Below are positions 1 to 11,200 of a DNA stretch of 64,000 nt, piece by piece. The stretch's first letter is position 1; the number at the start of each line of letters is the position of its first letter. The DNA is from Smittia aterrima (taxonomy: Eukaryota; Arthropoda; Insecta; Diptera; Chironomidae). Made by a program: the position numbers and the translations under genes. The stretch covers positions 25,730,001 to 25,794,000 of the forward strand of contig CP093831.1 of assembly GCA_033063855.1 (NCBI GenBank), written 5' to 3'. The notes below the pieces were generated by a model. It ran no database searches. It saw only the letters and a list, made by a program, of their open reading frames with translations, and was not told where the DNA came from.

Positions 1-1049
1 AGGAGCCTCCTGAGCTCGAGCGTTGGAGTTTCACACAAACACAAATAGCTCCACTCTTGAGTTTCGGGTCGAAAACGGCGTGATCGTGGCGAGATGAGAG
101 ATGATGATGTATTCACAATAGTGTTCGTTTACTTTTCACGATTGCGCCGAAAATGAACGCGCACGTGTTTGCCTCTCGTTCAACACAACAAACAGTCGAA
201 CGTTTTGTAAACATTGACCGAAATAGAAGAGAAACGATTCCATTTTCCACCCAGCGCCAGCCTCTTGCAGTTTAAAATGTATATCGGACACGAAAAGAAA
301 ATCTTCTCCATGCTTCGTTGATGATCGTGGGATCAGCTTTTTCGTCTCAGGTTCTTTCGGGACTTTTCTCGTCTCTCACTCTCGTCGTCAGCATCTTGTT
401 TTGTTTTCCAAACATGGATTTTTCCTATCCCCACGATTTTTCACTCGCTCGCTGTTTTCTGAAATTGATTGAGAGGGAAATGTTCGTTGTGCAATCGAAG
501 TGCACTGCATGTCAGAGGAATTTTAATTTTATTGACTCGCAGCTGCGACTCAGCGGGCGACGTCATGAATTTTCCATTTTCCGTCACCACTAATATTCGT
601 TTGACTCGACGAGATAAACAAGATTGGGTTTCGAAACTCATTAGCTTTTCAGATTTCACCCACAACGTTCAATTTTATCAGCAAGGGAAAAAGAAAAAAA
701 CAAATTTTCGTTGTCTCGCGAAAATATTATTTCAAAGTAATTATGAAAAGTATTCGTTGCATTTTTCCCTAGCTCAACAAAACGATTCTTTCCTTCATTT
801 CTTTTGCGGAGGAAAATTTATTTTTAGCATTTCGTGTGTTAGAGGATTTCTCGTTTACGAAATGTTTTTCATCGACTTTAATGGATTCTTCGTTTCGAGC
901 TGGTGAACGGTGATTAATACTCAGCAATGGAGCGGCTAATGATCGATTGCGAGATGAGCTTTGCTTGGTTTTCTTGACATTAAAAGTATCGATTTACGAA
1001 GAAAGATTTCAAGATTTTTTCTAATTTTATTTTGAAGTGTTTTCTTAAA
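1..1049. other. Non-coding stretch downstream of PRCC
   Basis: No supported gene. Short open frames here overlap on both strands and lack protein-like composition. The right end holds the 3' flank of the minus-strand PRCC gene. The left part could be intergenic or belong to a neighbour outside the window. Confidence 0.5.
1026..1031 (-). terminator. Candidate poly(A) signal of PRCC
   Basis: AATAAA on the minus strand about 19 nt past the PRCC stop codon. It is unusually close to the stop, so a later signal may be used instead. Confidence 0.35.
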
Positions 1050-2219
1050 TTAAAATCCATATTTGCTCTTCGTTTCTCGTTTCGACTGACGATTATTTGC
1101 CCACATCGCTTCAAGTTCAGCTTCGTTGGATTCAGCTCGCATCGACAAGAAGGAAATTTGATGTTTTCGTTTCGCTAATGCATTCGGACCCTAAAATATT
1201 TAAAAGAAAGTTTTAGTGATTTGGTTGAGGTGGAAAATATTTAAAAGTTTTACCTTTTCTGAGATGTGTCCAGTTGGAACATAAGAAGTCTCTCCAGCTA
1301 AAGTCTTTCTCAACCATTCGTCTCTGTTTGGCATCACCTCAGCTGCAGACAAGTCAATGATTTGAATGTTATCAACCTTAGATCGTTTCGCTTTATTTCC
1401 TCCCATCAGAGCTCTCATTGCTTCCTCGTCAATGTTTTGCTGCTGCAAATATTGATTTGAATCACTTTGTTGGTATTGAAGTTCTTCTTCTATGTTTGTT
1501 CCTTCATGTTGTCGCTTGCGTTCCTCCAATCGTGCTGATTCTTTCTCGACGAGAGCTCTCACTTCGGCTTCACTTACAGTTGGCAGAGATTGCTCATCAT
1601 CTTTCGATCCGAATGTGAAAAATGATCCAACTTGTTCATCATCGTCATCTTCATTATCTGAATCAGCTTTAAGGGTCGATTTCTTCGTATCCGCTGTTTT
1701 AGGTTTATGAGACATGAGAGAGTATGGAATGAAGCCAACTTTCTTTGGTAGATCTGTTGGCGCTGATGAAGCTGTCGATTGTGCTGATGAGGTTTTAGTT
1801 TCTGTTGGTTTTGTTACTGACGGTCTTGGCGCTGGAGCAAAACTGTTTGATGGTCTTGGAAGCATACTTAGTAAACCGGCTTTCTTATTCGCTGGAATTG
1901 TTTTTGTCATTTTCACATCGTCGTCGTCGTCTTTGAAGTCTGACATCCGAGGAATCGTAATTTTCACTTTTTCTTTCTTCTTAGGAGGCGCAACACTTGG
2001 CACTGCTTTCTTCTGTAAGAACTCATCGTCTTCTTCAATTATGTTCTTGGAAACTCCTTTGTTATTCGATGGTTCCGGTAATTTTAATGTTGACGGCTTT
2101 GTAATTTCGAAATCATCAATTTTTAAGCTCTCAATCTTGTTTGTTGAACTGACAAACTCTTCTTCATCTGTAATTTCTTGTTCGCTATCACTTGAACCAT
2201 AATTAACTAAAGAATTCAT
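1050..2219 (-). CDS. PRCC-family nuclear protein, two exons
   Basis: Exon 1 is 2219-1254 and exon 2 is 1190-1050, joined in phase 0 across a 63-bp GT-AG intron, giving 368 residues. The conserved family C-terminus spans the junction: GHISEK from exon 1 continues as GPNALAKRKHQISFL and then an E-rich segment with a Trp, ending KSKYGF. If exon 1 is read through, the frame ends inside the intron and loses this conserved end. The N-terminus (MNSLVNYGSSDSE) is also typical of PRCC, and the middle is acidic, Pro/Ser-rich and probably disordered, with GLLSMLP and VGFIPYSLMS motifs. Human PRCC is a nuclear, spliceosome-associated protein that interacts with MAD2L2; that role is family knowledge, not shown here. 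The start context (CCACAATG) is good. It is transcribed divergently from the Chk2 gene. Confidence 0.9.
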
Positions 2220-2493
2220 TGTGGATTATTAGTAAATTACAAAGTTTATATTTTAAATTTCAAATCAGCTGTTTTGGTTTGCCAGCGTTGAAAATTCTGC
2301 TGCCCGGCCCTTGCGCAAGTGACCGCCCCGGTTCAAAACGATTTAACGGAAAATATTCAAATGGTGCAAAAAATCTCGAGGAAAATAAAATTAATCTTCC
2401 GCTCGTCCAAAGACTTTTTCAATTGTGAATCTTAGCTAAAAGATACCGCAAGTAAGTAGGGAATTGATATTTGATTCACAGGAGAAGCTGAAA
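2220..2493. promoter_or_regulatory. Shared divergent promoter of PRCC and Chk2
   Basis: Only 274 bp separate the two divergent start codons, so both 5' UTRs and core promoters must lie here. No TATA box is visible on either side. A GC-rich core around 2300-2335 contains the palindrome TTGCGCAA and a CCGCCCCGG stretch, unlike the AT-rich surroundings. The arrangement suits co-expressed housekeeping genes. Confidence 0.55.
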
Positions 2494-3928
2494 ATGTTTT
2501 CGTTGTCACAAGAGGATGATCAAAGCAAGTGGATACAAATTGCAAATGGAGGCAAGTTACAACAATTCCTACAATTCTTTCTTTATTAATTCTATTTCTC
2601 AATCAGGTCATCGCAATCTTGGATGGGGAAGAGTGAAAATCTTGAAGTCTGGCGAAGAAATAAAATTATTCGAGGATTCAAATTCTTTTGGAAAGGGAAA
2701 TGATCAGACCTTCAAGTTCACCGAACAAAGTTGCCCAACAGATGTTCTGCAGTTCATCAGTTCCAGCTATTTCACCATCTCTCGAGAACCTGTTCACAAC
2801 GCCGTCAATTACAAGCCTGCTTGGATCACAGTTCTGGGACGCAACGGAATTTTCGTGAACGACGAACTCTTGTTACAGAATTCTAAGAAAATGCTTATGA
2901 ACTGCGATGTTCTAAGGATTCTCAACGTTGAGCTTGTGACGTACTATGATGATCGTGACTATGGAACGAGCGACTTACCAGAAGAAATCTCTCTGAATTA
3001 TCATCTCGATGCTTTCATTGGCAAAGGTGGACAAAGCAGCGTTCGTCTCATCCATCGAATAAAAACGGGCGGAAAGTTTGCAATGAAAATCATCGCTAAG
3101 AAGCAGTTCGAAGCCGAGCCATCCCGGATCTACGAAAAAAGAATTCAACATATGCGAGACGAAGTTGAAGCAATGAAGCAGCTGTCTCATCCAAACGTCG
3201 TACACTTCGTTGAGTCATTTGAGAGTTTCCTCGACTGCTACATTATTATGAACTACGCAGATCAAGGAGATTTACTTGCTTACATGAAAACGTTCCATGG
3301 CGCTTACCTACCACAGCAACACGGAAAACGTTGTCTCTACCAAGTGACGAAAGGATTGCAGTACATTCACTCCAAAGGCATCGCTCATCGTGACATCAAA
3401 GTTGACAACATTTTCGTGAAAAGAGATCGATATCAAATCACTCCAATTTTCATGATTGGAGACTTCGGTTACTGCAAGAAAGCTGAGAATCATCTTTATA
3501 CGCAAGTCGGAACAGCTTGCTACGCTCCTCCAGAAATTATTGACAGCAACGGAACTGAATACACGATCAAAGCTGACATCTGGACTTTAGGCTGTCTCTT
3601 CTTTGCTGTTCTCTCTGGAAGTTATCCGTTTCATGAAAATTTCGGAAAAACAGTTAAAGAGCAAATCAAAAAGGCTGATTTCAACTTTAACAACGATCGA
3701 TGGGATTTCGTTCACAATGATTGCAAAAGATTGATTTCGCGAATGATTCAAGTGAGACCAGATCTTCGTCCATCAACTGACGAAATCGTAAAATTCGACT
3801 GGTTTAATGATCGTCAAATGCTCGAGGATTTGAGTTTCTTGTACGGCCCAGCTCCACCTTTGCCGATGACTTCAGGTCAATGTTTGCCGATGGAAGGTCC
3901 TCCAGCTAAGCAGCAACGTTTGCTTTAA
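2494..3928 (+). CDS. lok: Chk2/Loki-type FHA-domain Ser/Thr checkpoint kinase
   Basis: Model: exon 1 2494-2551, exon 2 2607-3928, 459 residues. The 55-bp intron starts GCAAGT and ends CAG. It joins the N-terminal frame MFSLSQEDDQSKWIQIANG to HRNLGWGR, restoring the W.Q and WGR segments seen in Drosophila Loki. FHA domain about residues 26-130 (NG..VN near 99-104). Kinase about 153-419: glycine loop GKGGQSSV (158-165), Lys180, Glu205, catalytic Asp282 in HRDIKVDN, and DFG at 305. The tail GPPAKQQRLL resembles Loki's basic end. Known role of the family: DNA-damage and meiotic checkpoint kinase activated by ATM. Oddities: FHA GR is GK, DFGLSK is DFGYCK, APE is PPE, and the N-terminus has a single SQ rather than an SQ/TQ cluster. 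It could be orthologue or divergent paralogue. An intron-retaining frame from ATG 2516 is open but has an unrelated N-terminus. Confidence 0.85.
2552..2606 (+). other. GC-AG intron of the Chk2 gene
   Basis: The 55-bp segment begins GCAAGT (the usual context of non-canonical GC donors) and ends in a pyrimidine-rich tract plus CAG, with a branch-like TTAAT. Splicing here keeps frame (phase 1) and rebuilds a Loki-like N-terminus. The nearby GT at 2556 would need an acceptor at 2631, which removes the conserved WGR of the FHA domain. Confidence 0.65.
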
Positions 3929-3991
3929 AAGTTCTAGATAAATTAACTCAAAGTATTTATTGTTAAACATGAATTCCTTAAACTTTACTGA

Positions 3992-3997
3992 AATAAA
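3992..3997 (+). terminator. Poly(A) signal of the Chk2 gene
   Basis: AATAAA 64 nt after the Chk2 stop codon, in AT-rich sequence. Confidence 0.55.
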
Positions 3998-6900
3998 ATT
4001 TTCAATTCACATCAACATGATTTCCCCTCACATTTTGCGCAACGCTGTTTCTTCGCTTTTTCGATATTCGAGCAAGGGTGAGAGAGAGAGAAGCGAAGAT
4101 AAAATAATTTCGAGCACTGGACGCACACGAGTTTTTTTCATTCAGTTGTTTAAGTGTTCTAGCTCATGTAAGTTCTTCCAAGATATCGCGCTCGTACATC
4201 GCACGTTATTTGATCTAATTTTAATAAATTTTCACGGCATCATGGAATCGACAAAATGTTTCTCAATCCCACACGAGTCATTTAAGTAAAAGGTTGAAAG
4301 CTCCTCGCGACAAAGTGACAAAGAAAGCGAAAAGTTTTACTGAGAAGGAAAATATATGCAGAAAAAATATGCGATCGATAAATAATTTATTTCTCTGAGA
4401 AAGAAAGAAAAAAAAACACCAAAAAAAAGTGAAGAAAACAGACGGCAAAGAAATACGTGTCTGCCGCTTCGAAGCAAGTTAACGGCGAAGTAAAGAGTTT
4501 CCACGCTGAAAGTTAATTAATTTTCGGCTGGCGCATTAAAGGATTAAGTGTTTGGTGATGAAGCGACAGCGGTTCGAGCGTGAACGGCGACGAGAACGCA
4601 GCCAAACTCGCTATCACAAAAAATAAACTTCTATTTCTGATTTAATTTATCATATCTACTGATAAGGAGAAAAAGTAATTCTCCGTTCTCGTCCCCCTTC
4701 GTGTGTATTCTCTTCGCTGCTAAAGAAAAGATTTCGAGCTCAAAATCGATAAAATCGTGAAAGCACATAAGTCGATTCGCTTTATTTTTCGGAGAATGAC
4801 ACGGCCCGGTCCCCCCCGCGCGCGATATTTAGTGAATTTTTCTTTTCTTCTGACTCAAAGCGTAAGAAGAAAGAAGGCAGCAGCGAACGAGCGAATATGA
4901 ATATGAGAAGAAAAATAAACGCGAAGAGCCGCCGCTCGCTCTACCTACATTGAATCTTTTTCTTGAAATTACGAAATGTTGTTGGAAGAAAAAAAAATGA
5001 AATGAAATGATTCGACTCATACGTTCACTCGTTCATCGCTTTTAAGTAAAAATGTGTAACATATTTCGGTAAAATTAGAAGTAAATGTCTCTCTCTCTTC
5101 GTCGAATGATCTATCTATTGGTTCGATTAGTTGCGCCGCAAAAACGTTCCATTGGCTAAGCGAGTGAATATTATTGCGGGATTGAGAAGTGAACCATATG
5201 GCGCAGTTGAAAATGTCAAACTGCCGCGTGAATCATGCAAGTTGCATAAATTTTCGCTTCTCAAATTGATTGCCAGTCGGTAGAACATGCTGTTAAACAT
5301 TTTTTTATTACTCTCAACGCAGGATTTTTATTACTTTCCGTCGCTCGCTCTCTCGCGTCTCCCGCGGGACCTAAGCTCCGAACGAAATATCTTTCACGAC
5401 ATGAAGATGAGAAGACGACGAGGAAAAAAAATGAAAAAACATTTAAAAATCGCATTTATCGAAGATGAATTTTTCGAAAATAAATTCTCAAGGTTCAGTG
5501 GATATCAAGCAGCGCGTTTTGTGCTCTAGTTTGTGAATTGTATTACGATGAATCGAGTCGTCTTCTTCTTTTTCTTCTCTCGTTGAGTGGAGATGTTCGC
5601 TCGTCGAAAACTTTTTGTGTACACATTGGCTCGACGGTGAAGTTATAAATTAAAAATCAAAGAGTGGACACTCAATCCTTTCAAACGCTTCACTCTCTCG
5701 CCCACGGTTATCATTCGAGATGAGTTGAATTGAAAAGGGAAGTGGACGGAAGTGGCCGGGGCAGATGAACTGCGATGAAACGATTTCGTCTTTCACAATT
5801 TTTTTGCTATGCAATTTGCGGCTTTGTTGATTCGTCCGGGGAAGGAAATAGTCTCAAAGGCATCTCGACAGTTCTTTTGAGTCGCCAGAAACGATCTCCG
5901 AAGAGTCCAAGGAGAATGACCAAATATAGAGCCTTTGTCTTTTTGCTTCTAAATCTCTCATCGTCGAACGAAGACTAACAACAATGTCAACAACAGCAGT
6001 CGAAAATATAATAAAGCAACAGAGAGAGAGAGACACGTTGTTAATAAATTTATATTGAAATTAAAGCCAAAAGGCCAAGTGACAAGAATTTATCTTTTTG
6101 TGCAAAAAGCGCGAGTTGCTGAGAGTCATAGCGAAAGATTATTATTTTTATAGTTTCGCTCACATAACGACAAGAAATTAAATCAGAATTCGAGCAAAGA
6201 AGAAGGTCCACTGACATCACTTGAAATTTTATTTTTCTGTTCGCGCGATTAATAATTTTTCTCGGTTCTCTCGCGAAAACGATTGTGTGGGCATCAGAGT
6301 TTTATTTATTTAGAAAAAGATATTTCGGAATATAAACAGATGAGGGAGCGTGCTGTTCGTGTCGGGCGTTGGAGCGACGGAGAGAACGTTGACCGTAATT
6401 CCGTCACTAGCCCTGAGTCTCAAAAAAGCGAAGACAAGACGACGAAGACAAAAAAAGAAATAAATGCGTGGTAGTCGTATATTGAAGATGAAGTCAAGAT
6501 ATTAACGAGAATCTTTGTGCTGCTTGAAGCTTCGACACTTTTATGCTTCTCACGCAAGGTATCAAACCCGAAATCCAGTGCAAACACGTCACTCGGTACA
6601 GAGCCTAGAGGCTTGCGAACAGCTGCTAAATATTTATTAAAGGGCAATTGTTGGAAATATCAGAAATAGACTTTTCACGTAAGCTCATGAGTGTGTTAAT
6701 TAAAACAAAAAGTAACGTGAAGAATCTCGCGAAGAAAACAAAAATATTTTTGTGAAGAATTGATAATGAATGCTTCGCGTTTGCTTCAGAAAATTAAGAG
6801 CTTTTCAACTCTCAGAAATATCGCACGATGATGACATCGCCATGAGAACGTAAAATCAAGGCGAAACATCTTAGCGAGTTCATGATGGAAACTGATTTTC

Positions 6901-7440
6901 TTCTGTCAAGAAAGTAGTCGCTAATTCCATCGCCTCGAAGCTGAAGAGATTCCATAATGCCCCGCGATTCGTTTTATTGTTACGGGAAATTGCCATAATA
7001 CCATCAGCTCCCATTAATCCTAATGAAATTACCCTCGCAATTCTTTTAGACTAACGTTCCCGTTCTCTCTCCTTCTCTCTCTCTTCGTAGGTTTCATTAG
7101 TCGCAACCATAACTTTCCTTCAATCTTAATCTTTTGGATCTTTACTTCCATCTGATGTAACCGCGTCACCAAACCAACTCCTAGGACACAACACAAAAGC
7201 TGAGAGACAACGAGAGAAAAGCCCCCGTAAGCGACTCGAAGAATTATGAGTCTGCCTCGAATGCAGAAATGTAAAAATGCTCCCCAAGATTAAGTGGATT
7301 TGATAAGGAAAAACCTGAAGAACAAAACGAAAAACAAGAAAAAAAAGTTTCCTTCCCGCGTTGTCCTATTTTTCACGTCTCTTATATTCGCGTTGGAATT
7401 GCAAATTATACCTCGAGACTATCTAGTCGATTTGCTTTAG
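3998..7440. other. Gene-free stretch between Chk2 and muscleblind
   Basis: No coding gene supported. The sequence has GA/CT-rich tracts (for example GAGAGAGAGAG near 4080) and homeodomain-type TAATCC/TAAT sites near 7010-7030. A GTAAGT donor-like site at 4168 could end a 5'-UTR exon, but no partner exon is clear. It probably holds muscleblind upstream regulatory or intronic sequence; this is inference. Confidence 0.4.
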
Positions 7441-8083
7441 TTTTTATATCGTTTTTTTTTTATATTTCTGTTGCCATACTAAAAAGAAATTCAAATAACC
7501 GAGGCGAAGTTGAATAGAAAGAAAACAGCAACAACAAAACTCAAAGAGAAATTCGTAAAAGTGATAAAAAGTTTTAAGTTTAAAGTAGTGTAGTGCAAAA
7601 GTGAAGAGAAGAGAGACGTTTGCAAGTCAAAGAAGTTTAAGAAACTTGATCACCTACTCCTCCTCTGATTTCATCTCTTCGGTTGAGGCAGCAGCAGCAG
7701 CTTCAAGCTCTAAACACTCAAAACGAAGAAAAACGAAACATTGCAAGCTTCTTTGCATTTTGAAACTCGACATCGACAAACAGTTTGTGATATAAATTTC
7801 AAGTGAAGCATAAAAGGAACAACATTTAATGAATGCACAAACACACACACACACATAATATTCTTAGTGACTTAAACAATTAAATTAGTTTTTACTGAAT
7901 GTGATAGACGACACAATATGAAAATAATATAAAAATATTTATATAAAAACTTAAACCCCAAAAGAAGAAGAAGAAGAAGATTAATTGACAAAGTTAAATC
8001 GAAACGAGTGCGAGAAACAGTTTTATAAAAAAAATTAGAAAGAAGCGAGAAGAGCTTTAATTAAATTGTGACTTAAGCTGGTT
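7441..8083 (+). other. mbl: Probable 5' UTR part of the first coding exon of muscleblind
   Basis: A-rich sequence with CAACAACAA, GCAGCAGCAGCAG (about 7690), an AC microsatellite (7841-7854) and an AGA microsatellite (about 7964-7980) runs up to the mbl start codon, much like long fly 5' UTRs. The left edge is set at a candidate acceptor, TTTGCTTTAG, ending at 7440. In Drosophila the start codon lies in a similarly large exon. The exact boundary is a guess. Confidence 0.35.
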
Positions 8084-8272
8084 ATGGCTGCTATGGTCAG
8101 CATGTCGAATCTATTGAACGGAAAAGACTCACGATGGCTTCAATTGGAAGTGTGCCGAGAATTTCAGCGAAATAAGTGTTCACGTCCCGACACAGAGTGC
8201 AAGTTCGCTCATCCACCGCCCAACGTCGAAGTGCAGAATGGACGAGTAACTGCTTGTTACGACAGCATCAAG
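8084..8272 (+). CDS. mbl: mbl coding exon 1: start codon, finger 1, half of finger 2
   Basis: 63 codons, ending in phase 0 at AAG followed by GTAATT. It contains Cys24, Cys32, Cys39 and His43 of finger 1 and Cys58 of finger 2. It corresponds to the Drosophila exon that forms the abundant circMbl circular RNA (established for fly; inferred here). Reading past the donor adds only nine unrelated codons before a stop. Confidence 0.92.
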
Positions 8273-11200
8273 GTAATTGATAATAATTCATTTAAAGAGT
8301 GACACTCTTCGCTGTCAACGTGGCAAACGATTAAGAGTCGCGTCATTTTCTAACATAACTCGTAAATCGAATCTAAAGCCTTTTGTCATGAGAATGCTCT
8401 GCGAAAAAAAAAAGTTAAAAAATTCTCTCGAACGTGATGCTGATTACAATCTTCTCGTTACGATGCTCATGGCATGAAAAAACTTTCCGTGCGAGATTTC
8501 CCTCAACATTCGAAATTGATTTAGAAACTTTCATAATTTCCCCTTGATTGACATCAACAGCAAACTCATCCTCAAGTTGTGATCCTTCACGTGCTTTAAC
8601 GTGTGCCATTTTGTCATAAATAAGATTTCTCCTTGCAACACCTTGAACGGGACCTTTTTTTCGTTCTCCCTTTTGAGCAAAGGTCCCATGTCAGAATGAC
8701 GACTCTTATGCCCTTCCCTCTCATCGTACGCACGGGTTAAAGGTACACACATTGAAGGCATGGGGTGTGTTTTTTTTCCTTGTGGTTCGCGTTCTAAATA
8801 CTTAAGGATTCTTGATTTGTTCATTGTTGAGATTCTCTGATGGGAAAGGCGACGATTGTTTAAGATTTTCAACACGTGTCTTGACTTTTTTATATCTCTC
8901 CGACTTTAATCAGTTGAGATGGGTTCACTCGTTTTCTTCTTTTTGATAGAGTTCGATCTCAAGCGAAATAACTTTCTCCGGAACAAGAAAAACTTTTTCA
9001 TTTTTTGTCTATTGAACTTTATCGCTCTTGAATCTTAATTTATTTACTTTTTGGGCATCGCAACCGAAACGAATTATACAAGCAAAGTCCTTTAAGCGAT
9101 CGCATTTCGCTCTCTCAGACAAATCTCGAGAAAGAAAAGTTTTTATTTCTCGAACTCGAACTCGACAAAACCCAGAGAATCAGAAACCAGTTTTTATCAA
9201 ATACTTAAAAAAGACTTTTTTGCAGGAAGAAGAAGGCAAACGATTTTTGCTGCTTTACCGTTACACTCTAAGACTTTTGAGTTTAGTTTTTCTCTCACTC
9301 AAATTAATTCCGACCTTTTCAAGTTCTAAGACAAAGATCCCAAGAATTTCCTAAAATCACATTCGGAACTATTTTCATTTCACGTTCGTTTCCCCCATTT
9401 TCAACAAAAGGCATTAATATGAAAACGAACGTTACGAAACAAGAAAATCATTTCTATAACAAACTCGGTCTCTCGACTTTTTTGTTGAAAGGGTTTTTTC
9501 GCAACAAACTTGTGAACTAAGTTAACCGGATCTTTGAGTTTTCTTGAGTTACTTTTAAAGAGTTTAAAAAGTTTTAAATGAATTTCGTTAAATAAAAAAG
9601 CGATTAGCGAAATAAGCCTTTTCCACTTTCGTGACCAGAGTTCTCAAAGATTATTTTTCTTGATGCTGGGATGTGAGATTTTCTTCTTACGATTTCTGTA
9701 TGTTTATTAATGCATGTTATTTCTCTCTGCGCGCTCTTTTTTTTTCACCAAGAAATCCAGTTTCTATTTTTATATTTTGAACTGTTTTTTAAATCTCACA
9801 ATACACATCCGAGGTCTGCGCTTTGGATATTTCGCTGTTGGTGTAGATTTTTGCAATTTGAAGGCTCTGAAAAGAGTTGAGAGCGATTGAGTGAGAATTG
9901 AAAGAAAAGAAATGAAAAGAAAAGAGTTTAAACTTGAGGCTTTGCTTAGGAGCTTTACGTTTCGTTCGTCATAATGCTGGTCAATGATTCGACGACTTTT
10001 TCGTTGACTCGGCTTAATTGATGGATTTTTTTTCTGCTTGAAATGTCTTCGGGAATAAAAGAAGAAATATTGAGACTTTGTGTGAGTTTGTTTGCAAAGG
10101 TGAGCGAACGAAACAGATTCACCAGGTGTTCGTTCAATTTACCAACTGACCCCTTACCGAACCACAATGGAAGAAAGAAATATCTTGCAGCATCTCCATT
10201 CAAGATTAAATTTTTCTCATGAAATGCAAATCATTTTTAACGGATTTTTTCTCAACCCCATTTGACTTAATTGCAATCGTTTTCATCTTCTCGTTACTTA
10301 GGGTCGGTGTAACAGAGAGAAACCACCTTGCAAGTACTTTCATCCGCCACAGCATCTGAAAGATCAACTTCTTATCAACGGCCGTAATCACTTAGCGTTG
10401 AAAAATGCGCTTATGCAACAAATGGGAATGGCTCCACCAACACCAGCTCCGACAATTCTGCCCAGCCCGTTACAACCGATGGTGAGTAATTTATGAGAAA
10501 TAATAATTATTGTAGATGTTGATTCTTATTTCGAAACTAAAAATAAACTTAGAACACTTCTCTCACTCTTCGTGTTGTACTGAAAGTATCTCTCTCCGTT
10601 GGCCCATTTTAGTTCCCTTGTGGCTTAACCTATTAAAACATTAAGTCGATCCAATAAATTTTATTTGTGTGCATTTCCTTTTAAAACTTTCTAGACTGCC
10701 AATCGCTACATGCCCGCAAGTAATCCTTACAATCCTTATTTCGGGCCCGGATTACTGCCCATTCAGATTGGCCCCGAGCATGCAACGACAGCAATGGCTG
10801 GCAGTCCCCTGCCTCAGGGAATGACTCTCGCCGCAAACGCCGGAACACAACCTCAAAAACGAACTGATCGTGTTCAGGTAAAGCCATTAATGCCTTAGTT
10901 GTTGTTGGTTTATGTGTTGTTTATGCAGGTCTTTGTGAATGTTTTAAGAGCACTCTCTCGAAATAAGAAACTGTTTTCAATGTTTTTCTTTTATTTGTTA
11001 TTTTCTTAAGACTTAATGGCCCATGAGAAGGGCAATTGCCGTTTGTTGACGAGTTGAAAGCGTCAATAATTCATTGATCACGAAAACGAGTAATAATTTT
11101 TGTAAAACATTCTTTAGAGCGGTTCTGCAACGTTGCCTTCAACATCATCGAACGGGAATTCGATTGCGAGCGCGCCTCTGCCTTATTCGGCTTCAATCTT

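Noticed and set aside
2452..2481. GTAAGT...CAG in the Chk2 5' UTR as an intron
   Set aside because: Only 30 bp long, shorter than any normal fly intron.
2516..2606. Chk2 start at ATG 2516 with an unspliced frame (MIKASGYKLQ...)
   Set aside because: It reads through what looks like an intron and replaces the Loki-like W.Q N-terminus with unrelated residues. Better as an intron-retained form.
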